Positions 62,235 to 64,000 of a DNA stretch of 64,000 bases are shown piece after piece. This DNA comes from Saliphagus infecundisoli. Its GTDB lineage: Archaea > Halobacteriota > Halobacteria > Halobacteriales > Natrialbaceae. The stretch covers positions 1-64,000 of the forward strand of contig NZ_JAIWHV010000005.1 in the NCBI RefSeq assembly GCF_020177375.1. Direction: 5' to 3'. Both the position numbers and the translations under genes were made by a program. The notes under the pieces are model-generated. The model saw nothing but the letters and a program-made list of their open reading frames with translations. It had not been told where the DNA came from and ran no database searches. Within the stretch, counting starts at the first letter, position 1. Each line of letters starts with the position of its first letter.

Positions 62235-63512
62235 TCAATCCGACCCCGTCCACCGGTGGAGCCAGAGCGCACAGGCCAGCGCGACGGCTGCGGCGAGGGT
62301 CGCGATGGCGAACGCCATCCGGTAGCCGGTCGCGGTGTAGACCCTGACGCCGCCGACGAGCTCGCCCGTCCAGTAGCTGTCGAGCACGAAGCCCATCAGC
62401 GTCGGAAGGGTCGATCCCCCGAGGAAGGCGGCGCCGTTTATCGTCCCCGTCGAGACGCCGCTGGCGCTCGCGGGATGGCGGTCCTTGACGACCGCGTAGC
62501 TCAGGACGAACGCGCCGAGGAAGGACCCCGTCAGGAAGAAAACGGCCGCGACGACCGGCAGTGGAGGGTTCCCGACCGCGGCGATCGTCCCGAGCGCGAG
62601 GACGTAACAGCCTCCGCCGACGATCATCAAACTGGTACGCTCGCCGGTCCGATCGGAGAGCCAGCCGAGCGCGGGCGGGCCGACGACCAGCCCGACGCTT
62701 CCCGCGAGGGTGAACGTCGAAGCGTACGTCACCGAGACGTCGTACGTCTGGGCGACGTAGGGCACCCCCCAGAGCCCGAACAGGGTCAGGTTGATTCCCG
62801 TCGCACAGAACAACATCGCGCTCACCGCCCAGACGACCCGATCCCCGAGAACCGCCGCCAGCGACGCCCGGAGCTCGGCGAGAGTGAGCGAGGGCTGGTC
62901 GGGGACGCCCTCGACCGGCTCGAACCCCGCGCGTTCGGGGGAGTCCCGGACGACCAGGGCGACGAGGACGGCGACGGCGAGCCCGACGGCCCCCAACGCG
63001 GCGATCGTCGTCCGCCAGCCCGCCGCGCCGACGGCGAGCGCGAGCGGCGTCGTCGCGAGCACCCCGCCGATTCCCGACACCGCGAAGGTGAGCCCGCTCA
63101 TCGTCGCGAACTCGTCGGCGCGGTACCAGCTCGCACAGAATCGCAGGATACAGACGAAGACGACGCTCCCCCCGAGGCCGATCAGCCCTCGGCCGGCGAT
63201 CGCCGTCCAGTAACTCCCCGCGAGCGAAAACCAGAGCGCGCCGACGCTCATTACGACGGCCCCCGCGGCCGCCGTCCGCCGGGGACCGACCCGATCGGCG
63301 AGCAGCCCCGTCGGGATCTGCATCGCGGCGTAGACGTAAAAGAAGACCGCGTGGAGCGTTCCCAGGCGGGCGCCCGTCGTCCGAAACGCCGCCATCAGCT
63401 CCTCGGCGAGCACCGCAGTCGAGAGCCGGTAGACGTTGACCAGCAGGAAAACAAGCCCGAGGAGTCCCCACAGGAGCCAGCGATAGCGTCGCGGGGAACC
63501 GAACGGCTGCAT
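62235..63512 (-). CDS. MFS transporter
   Basis: A 425-residue major facilitator with about twelve hydrophobic helices and the loop motif MQIPTGLLADRVGPRRTAAAG between helices 2 and 3 (G-x-x-x-D-R-x-G-R/P-R type). Gly/Ala-rich helices and the WLSDRTGERTS loop in the second half are typical. Substrate unknown. The start is uncertain: ATG 63512, or GTG 63524 or 63548. Confidence 0.82.
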   Translation of the reverse strand: MQPFGSPRRYRWLLWGLLGLVFLLVNVYRLSTAVLAEELMAAFRTTGARLGTLHAVFFYVYAAMQIPTGLLADRVGPRRTAAAGAVVMSVGALWFSLAGSYWTAIAGRGLIGLGGSVVFVCILRFCASWYRADEFATMSGLTFAVSGIGGVLATTPLALAVGAAGWRTTIAALGAVGLAVAVLVALVVRDSPERAGFEPVEGVPDQPSLTLAELRASLAAVLGDRVVWAVSAMLFCATGINLTLFGLWGVPYVAQTYDVSVTYASTFTLAGSVGLVVGPPALGWLSDRTGERTSLMIVGGGCYVLALGTIAAVGNPPLPVVAAVFFLTGSFLGAFVLSYAVVKDRHPASASGVSTGTINGAAFLGGSTLPTLMGFVLDSYWTGELVGGVRVYTATGYRMAFAIATLAAAVALACALWLHRWTGSD

Positions 63513-63571
63513 CGACTCGGACACGATTGCGACGGGAGAAACGTTCACCGATCGGCGACGGCCGCCCGCAG

Positions 63572-64000
63572 CTACTCCTCGTCCTCGTCTTCGTCTTCGC
63601 CTTCGTTCCCGCCGTCGGCTCCGTCGCCGGCGCCGGTTTCTGCGTCCTCGAGGGATTCCTTGAGCGCTAGCATCGTCTCGGGAAGGCCGTCGATGCGCTC
63701 GCCGGCCGTCGAGAGCTGCTCGACGGTTTCCTCGAGGGCCTCGATCTCGCTTTCGAGGTCGGAGGCGTCCTCGAAGGCTTCGGCGCGCTCGCCCATCGTG
63801 TACCACTTCTTTGCGTCCCGGAGATGCTCTTCTGCGTCGCCGGCCTCCAGGTTCGCGTCGAGGGTGTTCAGGACGCCGAGGACGTTGTCGGCCTCGGCCT
63901 CCCAGACCGCGTCGGCCTCGGGGAGGGCCTCCCGGGCGGCCGAAAGCGAGGACTCGACGTCGTCGCGCATCTCGCTTGCCGCCTCCCCGAACAGTTCGTC
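63572..64000 (-). CDS. DUF5790 family protein, cut by the window end
   Basis: The frame is open to the window edge and the N-terminal residues DELFGEAASE precede the internal Met at 63970, so the true start lies beyond 64000. The visible 142 residues are helical and acidic: SLSAAREALPEADAVWEAEA, NVLGVLNTLDANLEAG and HLRDAKKWYTMGERAEAFED are as in the DUF5790 family, ending in a Glu/Asp-rich tail. Function unknown. Confidence 0.8.
   Translation of the reverse strand, partial: DELFGEAASEMRDDVESSLSAAREALPEADAVWEAEADNVLGVLNTLDANLEAGDAEEHLRDAKKWYTMGERAEAFEDASDLESEIEALEETVEQLSTAGERIDGLPETMLALKESLEDAETGAGDGADGGNEGEDEDEDEE

Overview
The window is a high-GC archaeal chromosome segment, most likely from a halophilic archaeon (class Halobacteria). 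The predicted proteins are strongly acidic. Translation and cell-division genes are archaeal (eIF1A, class I lysyl-tRNA synthetase, FtsZ1, D-aminoacyl-tRNA deacylase DtdA). Several gene families are, as far as I know, restricted to haloarchaea (DUF5787, DUF5789, DUF5790, DUF5797, DUF5828, DUF7344), and many genes have a TATA-like element about 25-30 bp before the start codon, as in leaderless haloarchaeal transcripts. The genus cannot be fixed from the sequence alone. Most of the window is compact housekeeping DNA, with many tail-to-tail or 1-8 nt overlaps.

Layout. 1-700: decayed DNA holding a frameshifted regulator remnant and a strong hairpin. 0.7-8.5 kb: eIF1A; the heme protein PitA facing a PadR regulator; a minus-strand pyrH-lysS-S2P protease set; moaE. 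8.5-15 kb: ribonucleotide reductase nrdA-nrdB (the small subunit looks like class Ic), an EamA permease, a CinA-like protein, a 39-residue membrane protein and an AcoX/NAD-kinase-like protein. 15-24 kb: PhoU, DUF5797, a DUF5787 protein that resembles a RecB/Cas4-type nuclease, a Nudix hydrolase, an S10-like protein, an M20 amidohydrolase, geranylgeranyl reductase, ferredoxin and FtsZ1. 24-34 kb: dtdA with a cation exchanger, aroE, a helix-hairpin-helix protein, pabB-pabA, and a copper-ATPase/SafE pair. 34-45 kb: a sugar-nucleotide pair (nucleotidyltransferase and glmS), an Nmad3 protein, an MtaD-type deaminase, Sua5, a redoxin/glutaredoxin-like pair, a CNNM/CorC protein and a PiT phosphate transporter. 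45-49 kb: a four-gene polar amino-acid ABC importer. 49-57 kb: a CobW metallochaperone, an ArsA/Get3-like ATPase, CstA, upp and a beta-carbonic anhydrase. 57-64 kb: tRNA-Phe and tRNA-Val (the latter with a duplicated 3' end), DUF192, an ABC exporter, creatininase, an MFS permease and a DUF5790 gene cut by the window edge.

How genes work together. NrdA/NrdB make deoxynucleotides. PyrH and Upp feed UTP synthesis. The NTP-transferase/GlmS pair supplies amino-sugar nucleotides, probably for glycans. AroE, PabB and PabA sit in the shikimate/folate-type branch. SafE and the CcoI-like ATPase probably deliver copper to a terminal oxidase encoded elsewhere. The ABC importer is a complete transport unit.

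No CRISPR array, intact transposase or provirus is visible. The points most worth a second look are the DUF5787 protein with PD-(D/E)XK-like and Cys-cluster features, the tRNA-Val 3'-end duplication (probable integration scar), the NrdB Phe substitution, the redoxin without its peroxidatic Cys, and two strong palindromes in promoter regions.
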